From Bradyrhizobium sp. JYMT SZCCT0180 (GTDB lineage: Bacteria; Pseudomonadota; Alphaproteobacteria; Rhizobiales; Xanthobacteraceae), in assembly GCF_018130165.1 (NCBI RefSeq), contig NZ_JAFCLZ010000003.1, positions 186,001 through 250,000 on the forward strand: DNA of 64,000 nt, written 5' to 3'. The position numbers and the translations under genes are program-made. This document shows, piece after piece, positions 52,382-61,379 of this stretch. Under the pieces are notes generated by a model, which was not told the DNA's origin, ran no database searches, and saw only the letters and a list, made by a program, of their open reading frames with translations. The first letter of the stretch is position 1. Each line of letters opens with the position of its first letter.

Positions 52382-52560
52382 GTTGGAGCCTCCCGGCCGA
52401 TTGCGCCCCTTGATGCATCCCTTCGCCCCGACCGAAGGCGGCGATGCGACAACGACAAGGGCTGTCGTGATGATTTCGCAAACAATAACCAGATGCAACC
52501 GGAGTGGTTCCCATGCAGGCGCATCTAACGGTCTAATTCGGATGTCGTCCCATCCTGTTA

Positions 52561-52628
52561 TTGCGAGCGGAGCGAAGCAATCCATCTCGCTCCAGGCTGT
52601 GGCATGGATTGCTTCGCTCCGCATGCAA
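52561..52628. repeat. Palindromic repeat of the GCGAAGCAATCC type
   Basis: Left arm TTGCGAGCGGAGCGAAGCAA then TCCAT pairs with ATGGATTGCTTCGCTCCGC then ATGCAA. I recall this as a frequent repeat type in Bradyrhizobium and related genera. Confidence 0.75.
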
Positions 52629-52639
52629 CGGCGGCTGAG

Positions 52640-53165
52640 TGCGACAAAACAACCCGACGGGCAAATCAGTTCCGAATTACAGAAATCGTGTCAAGTCAAA
52701 AGATTCCGAAAATCAAAAATATTCTTGTTGCCATCAGGCCCAAATCAGTGCGCATCTATCGCCATCCCGTCCTATCAAGAGGGGCGTCGGCCGTCGTCAC
52801 GACGAGGGACGGGGATGCGGTGGACGTTGACGTTGCGATTGACGGTCGCGGCTGATGCGTACGGCAAAAGCGTGTGGTCCTGGCGCCCGTAACGGCGTCA
52901 AGTCTTTCGGGAGCTAACGCTTCCGAGGGGCGACGGTGGCAATAGAGGCCGTCTCACCGGGGAGAGCGCGTCATAAGCCGTAAAGCCATTGCGCAGGGAA
53001 TGTCGGATGCTCTCCGCTGCCCTGTATGCTCGTGTGCAGCCTACTTAGCACAATTCGCACACGAGACCGCGGGTGCAGCGCGCATCCGGCATTCCCTGCG
53101 CCCTCTGACTTCGAGGGGGCGAAAACTTCCTGCAAACCTCGGGCGACCAGCGCCGCGAGCCGTTG
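52640..53165. repeat. Probable dispersed Bradyrhizobium repeat block
   Basis: The stretch from ACAAAACAACCCGACGGGCA through TCACCGGGGAGAGCGCGTC to CTTCCTGCAAACCTCGGGCG matches, as I recall it, a block found many times in Bradyrhizobium genomes. It includes nested inverted repeats: GCGCAGGGAATG (52991-53002) with CATTCCCTGCGC (53090-53101), and CTCGTGTGC (53029-53037) with GCACACGAG (53057-53065). Copy number must be tested by a genome search. Confidence 0.5.
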
Positions 53166-53249
53166 ACGCACGTCTGTTTGCTTTGACATTGAATCCGGAA
53201 CTGCGCAGATATGGCGGGCTGACCCCAGGCCCGCTAGACCGAAAGCCCC

Positions 53250-55091
53250 ATGACGCCTCCCGCCACCGCTTTGCCCGTTGAATTGCCGCCGGCGTTTCTC
53301 GGCGTGTCGCAATCGGCGACCGGAAAATTGTGGCGCGACCGGCTCGATGCCAGGGGCGCGGCGAAGGCGCTGGCGATCGTGCAGCGCTACCAGCTGCCGG
53401 AAATGCTGGCGCGGGTGATCGCGGGCCGCGACGTCGAGATCGACGCGGTCGAGGATTTTCTCGATCCCACCATCCGCAAATTGATGCCGGATCCCCACAC
53501 CGTGACGCAGATGGAGACCGCGGCCAAACGCATCGCGGACGCGGCCACGCGCGGCGAGAAGGTCGCGATCTTCGGCGATTACGATGTCGACGGCGCGACC
53601 TCCGCGGCGCTGCTGACCTGGCATTTGCGCCATTGCGGGCTCGATCCCTTGATCCACATCCCCGACCGCATCTTCGAAGGCTACGGGCCCAATGTGGAGG
53701 CCGTGCGCGCGCTTTCGGGCAAGGGCGCGACATTGCTGGTGACGGTCGATTGCGGAACCACCAGCATCGAGCCGCTGGCGGAAGCACGAAAGCTCGGGAT
53801 GTCCGTCGTCGTCATCGATCACCATCAGACCGGCGACGAACTGCCCGAAGTCGACGCGCTGGTGAATCCGAACCGCGCCGATGATCTCTCCGGCCTCGGT
53901 TATCTCGCCGCCGTCGGCCTCGTGCTGGTGACGCTGGTCGCCGTTAACAGGGAATTACGCGGCCGCGGCTTCTGGAACAGCGAACGGCCGGAGCCGGACC
54001 TTCTGGGGATGCTGCATCACGTGGCGCTCGGCACCGTGGCCGATGTCGCGCCGCTGACCGGGCTCAACCGTGCGTTCGTCGCCAAGGGCCTGATTGCGAT
54101 GCGTCGCCGCGACCATGTCGGGCATACCGCGCTGATGGACGTATCGCGGCTCAACGGCCCGCCCGAGGCCTGGCATCTCGGCTTCATGCTGGGGCCGCGC
54201 ATCAACGCCGGCGGCCGCATCGGCCGGGCTGATTTGGGCGTACGGCTGTTGCTGGAAGGCGATATCTCCGAGGCCGCGCGGATCGCCGCCGAACTCGATC
54301 GGCTGAACTCCGAGCGCCGCATCATCGAGCAGGCGGCGGAAGCGCAGGCCGAAGCCGAGGCGCTGGCTTCGCTCGGGCTCGAGGACAAGGGGTCCGTCAT
54401 CGTCACGGCCTCCGAAGGCTGGCATCCCGGCGTCGTCGGCCTCGTCGCCTCGCGGCTCAAGGAAAAATTCGCGCGGCCGGCGTTTGCGATCGCGCTGGAG
54501 CCGGGCGGCATCGGCACCGGTTCCGGCCGCTCGATCTCGGGCGTCGATCTAGGCAAGGCGGTGCGGCAGGCGGTGAAGGAAAAACTGCTGATGAAGGGCG
54601 GTGGACACGCCATGGCCGCGGGCGTGACGCTGCGCAAGGAAAAGCTCGCGGAGTTTCGCGCCTATATGGAAAGCGCGCTCGCGGAAGACGTCGCCAGCTC
54701 CCGTCACGAAAACGAGCTGTTCATCGACGGCGCGGTCAGCGCCCGCAGCGTGACACCGGAGTTCGCGGGCATCCTGAACCGCGCCGGGCCGTTCGGCGCC
54801 GGCAATCCGGAGCCTGTGATCGCACTGCCGGCGCATCAGCTGGTCTATGCCGACGAAGTGGGGCAGGCGCATCTGCGCGTGCGCTTCAAATCCGGCGACG
54901 GCGTCATCGTCAACGGCATCGCGTTCCGGTCCGTCGGGCAAAAGCTCGGCCACGCCCTGACGCAAAACCGCGGCCAGCCGCTGCATGTCGCAGGATCGCT
55001 CGCGGTCGATCGCTATCAAGGCACCGAGCGCGTGCAATTGCGCGTGATCGATGTCGCCGTGCCCGATCAGGGACCGGCCCTGATCAGGTAG
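53250..55091 (+). CDS. recJ: Single-stranded-DNA-specific exonuclease RecJ
   Basis: A 613-residue 5'-3' exonuclease of the DHH family, used in recombination and mismatch repair. Motif I is IFGDYDVDGATSAALL, the DHH motif is VVIDHHQTGDELP, and the DHHA1 part has GGGHAMAAGVTLRKEKL followed by an OB-like C-terminal domain. Start at the ATG at 53250; no strong ribosome binding site is seen. It lies far from its usual partners hom and glpX. Confidence 0.95.
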   Translation: MTPPATALPVELPPAFLGVSQSATGKLWRDRLDARGAAKALAIVQRYQLPEMLARVIAGRDVEIDAVEDFLDPTIRKLMPDPHTVTQMETAAKRIADAATRGEKVAIFGDYDVDGATSAALLTWHLRHCGLDPLIHIPDRIFEGYGPNVEAVRALSGKGATLLVTVDCGTTSIEPLAEARKLGMSVVVIDHHQTGDELPEVDALVNPNRADDLSGLGYLAAVGLVLVTLVAVNRELRGRGFWNSERPEPDLLGMLHHVALGTVADVAPLTGLNRAFVAKGLIAMRRRDHVGHTALMDVSRLNGPPEAWHLGFMLGPRINAGGRIGRADLGVRLLLEGDISEAARIAAELDRLNSERRIIEQAAEAQAEAEALASLGLEDKGSVIVTASEGWHPGVVGLVASRLKEKFARPAFAIALEPGGIGTGSGRSISGVDLGKAVRQAVKEKLLMKGGGHAMAAGVTLRKEKLAEFRAYMESALAEDVASSRHENELFIDGAVSARSVTPEFAGILNRAGPFGAGNPEPVIALPAHQLVYADEVGQAHLRVRFKSGDGVIVNGIAFRSVGQKLGHALTQNRGQPLHVAGSLAVDRYQGTERVQLRVIDVAVPDQGPALIR

Positions 55092-55100
55092 GATTTCCAC

Positions 55101-55526
55101 ATGAACGACTCGGCTGAGGACGCCACTCCACCATCATTTGTCGGCCCTCATGATGGGCGCGAACTACAGCTGATGCTGGAGGGAAAGAAGCATCTCAGCA
55201 TGTTTCTGATTGAGGATGACGTCGAGTATGAGGATTATCCCGACAAGCGCTTTGATGCGCTCACCTTGGAAGGCAGGTTCGTCAAGGACGTACGGGTTGA
55301 GAGATTTCCGTTGGTCGATGGTGCCGAAATGGGCACGCGCCGTATTCTCTATGCGACCGCCGGCGAGGCGTGGCGGATTCCTGCGATGCTGATGATTCAG
55401 GATATTTACCGGACATTGGTGCCGGGCTGGCGACCGGATCTGGAAAGGGCAATCGGCTGGTTGCTGGGATATGATCGGAGCGACGTGGAGCTATTCGTCG
55501 AATGGCTTGCCAGGCGACATGGCTAG
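55101..55526 (+). CDS. Hypothetical protein, 141 residues
   Basis: A soluble acidic protein beginning MNDSAEDATPPSFVGPHDGR and ending FVEWLARRHG. I do not recognise a family. It starts nine bases after recJ with an AGGA site, so it is probably co-transcribed. The C-terminal part (WRPDLERAIGWLLGYDRSDV) is predicted helical. Confidence 0.7.
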   Translation: MNDSAEDATPPSFVGPHDGRELQLMLEGKKHLSMFLIEDDVEYEDYPDKRFDALTLEGRFVKDVRVERFPLVDGAEMGTRRILYATAGEAWRIPAMLMIQDIYRTLVPGWRPDLERAIGWLLGYDRSDVELFVEWLARRHG

Positions 55527-55584
55527 CACCAGGAAGCATTCAGTAATCAAGTAGACCTTCAATAAGAAAAAGCAGGAGCAGAAA

Positions 55585-56397
55585 ATGGCAGGACAGGTTC
55601 AGGGAAAAGTCGCACTTGTGACCGGCGGCGCATCCGGCATTGGCGCGGCATGCGCCGAATTGCTGGCGCGCGAAGGCGCGTCGGTGGTGGTCACCGATGT
55701 CGATGAGCTGAAGGGGCCGGAGGTTGTCGCCGCGATCAAGAAGGCCGGCAACGAGGCTGTCTTCCTGCAGCAGGACGTCACCAGCGAAGCGCGCTGGATC
55801 GAAGTCGTAGCCGAGGTGATGAAGCGCTATGGCCGGCTCGACGTGCTGGTTTCCAACGCGGGCATCGGCATCGCGGTGCCCTCGATCACGGAGATGTCGC
55901 TGGAAGACTGGCGGCGGCAGACCGCGATCAATCTCGACGGCGTGTTCCTGTCGGTGAAGCATTGCCTGCCGGCGATGCGCAAGACCGGCGGCGGCTCCGT
56001 GATCATGATGTCGTCGCTCGCAGGCATTCGCGGCGCGGCCAGCCTGTCCGGTTATTGCGCGACCAAGGGCGGCGTCCGGCTGTTTGCGAAAGCGATCGCG
56101 ATGGAATGCGCGACGTTCGGCGACGGCATCCGCGTCAACTCGGTACATCCCGGGATCATCGACACGCCGATCTGGGGCAAGATTGCGACCGAGGCGGCGG
56201 GGCGCGGCCAGAACGCGCCGATCGATCCCGAGGAGCGTGCGAAATTCGCAACGCCGCTGGCCCGCGCCGGCCATGCCATGGACATCGCGAAAGGCGTTTT
56301 GTATCTCGCCTCCGATGCGTCGAGCTACGTGACAGGGACGGAACTCGTGATCGACGGTGGCATGAGCGCAGGCGGGGTCGCGCGGCCGGCGCAATGA
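55585..56397 (+). CDS. SDR-family oxidoreductase
   Basis: A 270-residue short-chain dehydrogenase. The cofactor motif is TGGASGIGAACAELLARE, followed by DVDEL at the NAD-selecting strand end, NAGIG, and the catalytic YCATKGG. C-terminal GTELVIDGGMSAGG is typical. It resembles cyclopentanol or 3-alpha/beta-hydroxysteroid-type dehydrogenases. AGCAGGAGCAG precedes the ATG. Confidence 0.9.
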   Translation: MAGQVQGKVALVTGGASGIGAACAELLAREGASVVVTDVDELKGPEVVAAIKKAGNEAVFLQQDVTSEARWIEVVAEVMKRYGRLDVLVSNAGIGIAVPSITEMSLEDWRRQTAINLDGVFLSVKHCLPAMRKTGGGSVIMMSSLAGIRGAASLSGYCATKGGVRLFAKAIAMECATFGDGIRVNSVHPGIIDTPIWGKIATEAAGRGQNAPIDPEERAKFATPLARAGHAMDIAKGVLYLASDASSYVTGTELVIDGGMSAGGVARPAQ

Positions 56398-56408
56398 CGA
56401 AGTTTGTC

Positions 56409-56506
56409 CGTCATTCCGGGGCGATGCAAAGCATCGAGCCCGGAATCCATAACCACGATCGTGAGTATGGATTCCGGGCTCGCGCTACGCGCGCCCCGGA
56501 ATGACG
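56409..56506. repeat. Palindromic intergenic repeat (CGTCATTCCGGGG type)
   Basis: Left arm CGTCATTCCGGGGCG with GAGCCCGGAATCCATA, right arm TATGGATTCCGGGCTCGC with CGCCCCGGAATGACG. It lies between the convergent SDR and transglycosylase genes and can serve as a two-way terminator. This type is, as I recall, very common in Bradyrhizobium. Confidence 0.8.
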
Positions 56507-56521
56507 AAAGCAATTTAAGAG

Positions 56522-57757
56522 CTAACCGCCTTGCCGCAACCGCCCCAGCACCTTGAGCCCGCCGTAGCCATCGGCCGGCAACAGGCCCATCTTGGTCTGG
56601 TAATCCCGAACCGCCTTCATGGTGTCATTGCCGACGCGGCCGTCGGTGCCGCCGGTGTCGAAGCCGGCTTTTGTCAGCCGCGTCTGCATCTCCTGCACCT
56701 CGGCCAGCGTCAGCGCGCGTTCCGAGCCCGGGAAGGGATGAATGAACGGCGGCGCGCCGAGAATGCGGTCGCCGAGATGGCAGATCGCAAGCGCATAATT
56801 CATCGATGGATTGTAGCTGCGCACCGCATAGAAATTCGGCCCCAGCAGGAACGTCGGTCCGCCGGCGACCGGCACCCACAATTGCGCGGATGCATTCGGT
56901 TGCGGGAACGGCTTGCCGTCGGCGCGGGTGACGCCGGCGCTGGCCCACGCCGCATAGGTGCGGTTGCCGCTGCCGGACGCACCGCCGGCGCGGACCTCAT
57001 AGCCCCAATGTTCGCCGCGGTGGTACTTGCCGCGATTGACCAGATAGCGCGCGCTCGAGCCCAGCGCGTCATCGGGCCTGCCGAATGGCGAAACGCGACC
57101 GTCCTTGTCGTAGTCCATGCCGACATTGAGCCAGACTTCCGGCATCCACTGGGTATGCCCCATCGCGCCGGCCCAGGAGCCCCGCATTTCCTCCGGCGTG
57201 CCCCAACCGCGGTCGACGATCTTCAGCGCGTTGATCAGTTCGGTTTCCCAATAGGCGCGGCGGCGCGGCTCGTTCCAGGCCAGCGCGGCGAGCGAGGGAA
57301 AGATCGGGCGCATATGGTTCTGCTGCACCAGGGGATCGCCATAGGCGGATTCAACGCCCCACAGCGCCAGCAACGTGCCGCGCTCGACGCCAAAGTCCTG
57401 CTCGATCCGCGTGAACAGCGCCTCGTTCTTCCGGAGCGCTTCCTTGCCCGCGGTGATCCGCCAGTCCGAGGCGCGGCGATTGACGTATTGCCAGATCTGC
57501 TCGTGGAATTCGGGCTGCTTCTGCATCTGCCGGAACACGGACATGTCGGGCTCGATCCGGCCCATGACGCGGCTCCAGGTCGCGTCCGATATGCCTTTCG
57601 CCAGCGCGCGAGCGCGGAATGTATCGCGCCACGCGTCGAAGCCGGGCGGCGCTGCGGCCAACGCGGCAAGCGGATTGGCGAGCACAGTAGCGGCGCCGAT
57701 ACCGGCTTGCAGCAGGGCGCGGCGGGTCGGCGATCTCAGAGAATCGAAGGGTTCCAT
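56522..57757 (-). CDS. Lytic murein transglycosylase (MltB-like) with peptidoglycan-binding domain
   Basis: A 411-residue periplasmic protein with a twin-arginine-like signal (PTRRALLQAG). Residues about 38-330 are an SLT-2/MltB catalytic domain, with the catalytic glutamate in LLALWGVESAYGDPLVQ and GSWAGAMGHTQWMPEVWL. Residues about 345-411 are a PG-binding-1 domain (LTLAEVQEMQTRLTKAGFDT). It cuts the glycan strands of peptidoglycan, forming anhydro ends. Confidence 0.92.
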   Translation of the reverse strand: MEPFDSLRSPTRRALLQAGIGAATVLANPLAALAAAPPGFDAWRDTFRARALAKGISDATWSRVMGRIEPDMSVFRQMQKQPEFHEQIWQYVNRRASDWRITAGKEALRKNEALFTRIEQDFGVERGTLLALWGVESAYGDPLVQQNHMRPIFPSLAALAWNEPRRRAYWETELINALKIVDRGWGTPEEMRGSWAGAMGHTQWMPEVWLNVGMDYDKDGRVSPFGRPDDALGSSARYLVNRGKYHRGEHWGYEVRAGGASGSGNRTYAAWASAGVTRADGKPFPQPNASAQLWVPVAGGPTFLLGPNFYAVRSYNPSMNYALAICHLGDRILGAPPFIHPFPGSERALTLAEVQEMQTRLTKAGFDTGGTDGRVGNDTMKAVRDYQTKMGLLPADGYGGLKVLGRLRQGG

Positions 57758-57856
57758 GGCGGTATTGTACGGGGCAGGATGCGCTCACCAAAGCGCATTT
57801 GCGTGGCGCTGTCGTCGCAGCCGGAACGCGGAACTCCGGAAGGTAGAATAGCCTCC

Positions 57857-58486
57857 CTAGGCCTGCTGAAAGTGTGCGGCGACCCGTGCGAGCCAGCGCC
57901 GGATTGTCGCCTGGGCGGAGGCCGAGAGCCCGGCCGCCAGCCGCCGTTCCACCGCCTGGACGTGACGGCGGCATTTGTCGAGCAGGACAGTGCCGCGCCG
58001 GGTCAGTGTCCATTGCAGCACCCGGCCGTGGATCGGGTGCGGGGTCTTCAGGATGGCGCCGTCGCGCTCCAGATTGCGGATGATGACACCGACGGTCTGC
58101 GGGGTCAGCAGCGCGACCCGCGCGAGATCGGCGCCCGACAGGCCGGGATAGGCCCGCAGCATCGTCAGCACCACGAATTGCGGCGTGGTGACGCCGAGTT
58201 CGGTGAGCGCCCGCTCCAGCGTCAGCCGGGTCGCAGCCTGGGCCTGCCGCAGCAAATAGGCGAGGTGGCCTTGCTCGCCGCGCTTGCCTTCGCCGGGCGG
58301 CGGCGGGCGGATCATCGCGAGCACGGGATCGCCGGCGTTTTGTTTCCGGCGCAGGTGAGGGCCTTTGCGAGAGGATTTTCGGCGCGCAGGTTTTTTTGCG
58401 GCGGCGGCTTTTTTGGATTTTTTGGCCGCCGTTTTTCGTGGCCGGCGCAGTTTGGATTTTACCGAAGTTCTGATCTTGCGCGCCAT
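57857..58486 (-). CDS. MarR-family regulator with lysine-rich N-terminal tail
   Basis: A 209-residue regulator. Residues about 1-48 are a basic low-complexity tail (KTAAKKSKKAAAAKKPARRK). The winged-helix domain follows, with LTELGVTTPQFVVLTMLRAY, LSGADLARVALLTPQTVGVI and a basic wing HPIHGRVLQWTLT. MarR proteins repress divergent genes and release DNA on binding a phenolic or after oxidation. It is divergent from an AhpD-like gene with an operator candidate in between. Confidence 0.88.
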   Translation of the reverse strand: MARKIRTSVKSKLRRPRKTAAKKSKKAAAAKKPARRKSSRKGPHLRRKQNAGDPVLAMIRPPPPGEGKRGEQGHLAYLLRQAQAATRLTLERALTELGVTTPQFVVLTMLRAYPGLSGADLARVALLTPQTVGVIIRNLERDGAILKTPHPIHGRVLQWTLTRRGTVLLDKCRRHVQAVERRLAAGLSASAQATIRRWLARVAAHFQQA

Positions 58487-58497
58487 ATAAGGGCTCT

Positions 58498-58519
58498 TAT
58501 AATAAATCAGTACACTGAT
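58498..58519 (+). promoter_or_regulatory. Promoter -10 box and candidate MarR operator
   Basis: TATAAT at 58498-58503 reads as a -10 box for the AhpD-like gene. ATCAGTACACTGAT at 58506-58519 is an inverted repeat with six-base arms and two central bases, placed just downstream of the -10 where a repressor would block transcription. It lies between the divergent MarR and AhpD genes, which are only 44 bases apart, so it could control both. Confidence 0.55.
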
Positions 58520-58530
58520 AACAGAAGGCA

Positions 58531-59016
58531 ATGAACATGTCACATGCCCGCAAGGAGTATAAGGATTTCATGGCGCTGGCGCCCGAGGCCTATGAGGTCG
58601 TGCTGGCGCTCGGCAAGGTCGCGGCCGCGGCGGGCATCGACAAGCAACTGCTCGAACTGATCAAGCTGCGCGCCTCGCAGATCAACGGCTGCGCGTTTTG
58701 CGTGCAGTATCACATCCTGCAAAGCGAGAGCCTCGGCGTGCCAGCCGACAAGCTCAACCTGGTGGTGGTGTGGCGCGAGGCGCCGCAATTCTCGCGCCGC
58801 GAACGCGCGGCCTTGGCGTGGACGGAAGCGCTGACGTTGCTCAGCGGCGGCGTCAGCGACGAGGTCTATGCGCAGGCGAGCGCCGAATTCTCGGAAAAGG
58901 AACTGGCCTATCTCACCTCGGCGATTGCCTCGATCAACGTCTGGAACAGGTTCGGCGCCGCCTTTCGCTGGACCCCGCCGGCGCGGCAGAAGCCGGTCGG
59001 TGCTGCCGCGTCCTAG
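58531..59016 (+). CDS. AhpD/carboxymuconolactone-decarboxylase-family protein
   Basis: A 161-residue helical protein. The redox motif CAFCVQYH (Cys54, Cys57, His61) is the AhpD-type active site, and LELIKLRASQINGC precedes it as usual. It probably reduces peroxides or acts in thiol-based redox chemistry. Expected to be repressed by the divergent MarR gene product. The start could also be the second ATG at 58537. Confidence 0.88.
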   Translation: MNMSHARKEYKDFMALAPEAYEVVLALGKVAAAAGIDKQLLELIKLRASQINGCAFCVQYHILQSESLGVPADKLNLVVVWREAPQFSRRERAALAWTEALTLLSGGVSDEVYAQASAEFSEKELAYLTSAIASINVWNRFGAAFRWTPPARQKPVGAAAS

Positions 59017-60602
59017 TTGTCGCCCTCGCCACCTTCCTGCGGGTCGGGCCGGAGAACGTCTTCCGGCCGGGCGTGGGCGACAGCGGCCGGCGCGACAGGG
59101 TCGGTGCCGAGCTCGCGCCCGCGGCCGCGCAGCAGGCGCTCATAGGCCGAGATCAGCGTGGTGTAGGGATTGACCCAGATCCAGCCGTCCCGCGTGAACA
59201 CCTGAACGTCGAAATGCAGATGCAGCGAGGTGCCGTTGGGAAAGTCGAGATAGTTCGAGGCGACGCCGATTTTTTCACCCTCGGCGACCTGGCGGCCGTT
59301 GAGAATGCCGTCCGCGTCCAGGCTGGACGGGTTCATGTGCATGTAGCGGAAGCGGATGTGTTCGTTACGGGTGTTGACCTGCAACGTCGCCGCCTGTTGT
59401 TTCAGCGAACGGATCAGGACGCCGTCGCGAACCGCGACAACCGCCTGCTGCTTCGGATCGCAACTGCCCGGGCTTTCGCCGTTCTGCGCCATGCACGCGC
59501 CGGGACGGATGTCCTGCCCCTGATGGCCGAAACCGGCGGCGCATTGGCCAACCTCGAAACTGCGCGCCTCGCAGAAATTGTCCTGCCAGGGATATCCGCG
59601 TTCATCGGGTTTTCGTTTGCCGAAGGATTGCGAGCGGGCGAAGGCGGGCGCCTTTTCCAGCGGAAACCGGATCTGCGAATAGGCGGTGAGATCGGTGCGG
59701 CCGCCGCGCTTGCGCGCGCCGCTGTTGGCGACGATGTCGCCGCTCGGGCGATAGGTGAAGTCGGGCGAGGGTACGATCGGCCGCTCGGCAATCTCGGACG
59801 AAACATCCCGGCGCGGCCGCGACGGCTGTCCGCCGGCGATGCGCAGCGCCTTGAGGAAACGTTCGGCGACCGGATAGGCCTCGCGGCAGGCCAGCCGCCG
59901 CGGGCGCGGCGTCGAGTCGAGGCACTGGATCGACACCACATAGGGCACGCCGAAGCGCGTGAAGGCGAAGCGCACATAGCCTTCGCGGATGAAGCGCCGC
60001 AGGTCCGGGAATTGCGCCGCCAGCGCCTTGACCGGCTCGCCCTTGCCGGCGAGCGGGTCGGCGAGGTCGTAGGTCAGGATCGAGCCCGTGATCTGCACCT
60101 CGACGGGCTTAGCGTAAGTCCGCTGCGGCATGCCATCGCCCGCGCCCGGCTCAAGCGAAAACATCGCGTCGTAGCCGGCGGCGCCGGCGTGGAACAGATC
60201 GGCCGGGCGAAAGTCGGCCTGATAGCGCGATACCGAGATTGTGTCGGGGACGCCGTTCTGGCGGGCATCGAGATAGCTTGCGGTGTCGAACGGCAACAGC
60301 ACCGGAACCGGACTGCGTCCGATCCCCGGGAAGACGGGGGAAGTGATCGCGTTCAGTTGCATCAGCGCCGGCATCGAGCGCGGGTCCCAGCGGGGCGCCC
60401 GCCGCTGGCTGGCAAAGGTGAAGGCGGACACAACCGCGGGCTGGGTATTGATCTCGGAGCGGAGCTGATCCAGCACCGCGCGCCATTCGACGCGGATGGC
60501 CGAGATCGAAGGGGTCCGGAACTCGTCGGCCGAAGCGCCGACGGTAAGCAAAGAGAAGGCTGCCAGCCAACAGGGCAGCAAGCGGACAGCCTTCGTACCC
60601 AA
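59013..60602 (-). CDS. M23-family metallopeptidase (LytM-like)
   Basis: A 529-residue exported protein with a signal peptide (cleavage near ASA, residue 25) and a C-terminal M23 domain from about residue 370. Zinc ligands are in AGFGHQGQDIRPG and in LHLHFDVQVF, both complete, so the protein may be an active peptidoglycan endopeptidase. The long N-terminal region is without clear family. It overlaps the AhpD-like gene by four bases at the convergent ends. Confidence 0.88.
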   Translation of the reverse strand: MGTKAVRLLPCWLAAFSLLTVGASADEFRTPSISAIRVEWRAVLDQLRSEINTQPAVVSAFTFASQRRAPRWDPRSMPALMQLNAITSPVFPGIGRSPVPVLLPFDTASYLDARQNGVPDTISVSRYQADFRPADLFHAGAAGYDAMFSLEPGAGDGMPQRTYAKPVEVQITGSILTYDLADPLAGKGEPVKALAAQFPDLRRFIREGYVRFAFTRFGVPYVVSIQCLDSTPRPRRLACREAYPVAERFLKALRIAGGQPSRPRRDVSSEIAERPIVPSPDFTYRPSGDIVANSGARKRGGRTDLTAYSQIRFPLEKAPAFARSQSFGKRKPDERGYPWQDNFCEARSFEVGQCAAGFGHQGQDIRPGACMAQNGESPGSCDPKQQAVVAVRDGVLIRSLKQQAATLQVNTRNEHIRFRYMHMNPSSLDADGILNGRQVAEGEKIGVASNYLDFPNGTSLHLHFDVQVFTRDGWIWVNPYTTLISAYERLLRGRGRELGTDPVAPAAVAHARPEDVLRPDPQEGGEGDN

Positions 60603-60645
60603 TGCATCGCCCCCCGGCGCATGCCCCGATGTCTAACTTTGGCGC

Positions 60646-61212
60646 CTAGTCCTTGGCGCGCTCGACGTAGGAGCCGTCCTCGGTCATGACCACGATCCGC
60701 GTTCCCGTTCCGACGTGCGGCGGCACGTTGGTGCGTACGCCGTTGGAAAGGATAGCAGGTTTGTAGGACGAAGACGCGGTCTGACCCTTGGTGACCGGCT
60801 CGGTTTCGACAACCTCCAGCGTTGCGCGCTGCGGCATCTGGATCGCCACCGGAACCATGTCGTGCAGCGAGAGCTTCACCGACATGTTCTCCTGCAGATA
60901 GGGCGCGGCCGAGCCGATGATTTCCTTGGACACCTGGACTTGGTCGAAGGTCTCGCCGTTCATGAAATGGAAGCCGTCGGCGTCTTCATAGAGGTAGTTG
61001 TAATTGTGATCCTCGATCGTGGCCTTCTCGACCTGGTCGGTGGTCTTGTAGCGTTCCGAAATCTTCACACCGTCGCCGATCCGGCGCATTTCGATCTGAC
61101 TGACCGGAGTTCCCTTGCCGGGATGGATGTTCTCGGCGGTCAGAACCACATAGAGCTTGCCGTCTTGCTCGATGACGTTGCCCTTGCGAATTGAACTGGC
61201 GATGACTTTCAA
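60646..61212 (-). CDS. efp: Translation elongation factor P
   Basis: A 188-residue EF-P with the three beta-barrel domains. It rescues ribosomes stalled at polyproline. The loop that carries the modified lysine is NIHPGKGTP (Lys33), preceded by KLYVVLTAE. The C-terminal domain ends [19 protein letters not shown]. Modification is expected from EpmA and EpmB, whose genes are close on the other strand. Confidence 0.96.
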   Translation of the reverse strand: MKVIASSIRKGNVIEQDGKLYVVLTAENIHPGKGTPVSQIEMRRIGDGVKISERYKTTDQVEKATIEDHNYNYLYEDADGFHFMNGETFDQVQVSKEIIGSAAPYLQENMSVKLSLHDMVPVAIQMPQRATLEVVETEPVTKGQTASSSYKPAILSNGVRTNVPPHVGTGTRIVVMTEDGSYVERAKD

Positions 61213-61379
61213 AGCGGTTTTCCTGAATTTCTGGCCTCCGACCGGTCAGGACAATTGTGTCCGGCGGCCGCCTGAGGCGGTTTCGGGCTGCAACATACTG
61301 ATTTGCCCCCCAGATACCAGCCTTTTGCGGCCCGTTCCGGCAGGTTGCCGTGGGTCCCGATCGCAGGCCTGCTTCCTGG

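Larger units (their letters stand above)
52382..53249. other. 868-base region with repeats and no supported gene
   Basis: Short open frames exist on both strands, but none has a good start site or family sequence. The region holds the palindromic repeat at 52561-52628 and a longer block with inverted repeats at 52991-53101. It marks the right edge of the accessory block, immediately before recJ. Confidence 0.7.

Noticed and set aside
52604..52892. Small plus-strand frames in the repeat block before recJ
   Set aside because: They match a dispersed repeat of the type often annotated by mistake as hypothetical proteins; no start signals are present.
56531..58534. Open frame of about 667 codons on the plus strand
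   Set aside because: It runs antisense across both the transglycosylase and the MarR gene, each of which has clear motifs on the minus strand.
58698..60689. Open frame of about 663 codons on the plus strand
   Set aside because: It overlaps the AhpD-like gene in another frame and is antisense to the M23 peptidase, whose zinc ligands are intact.
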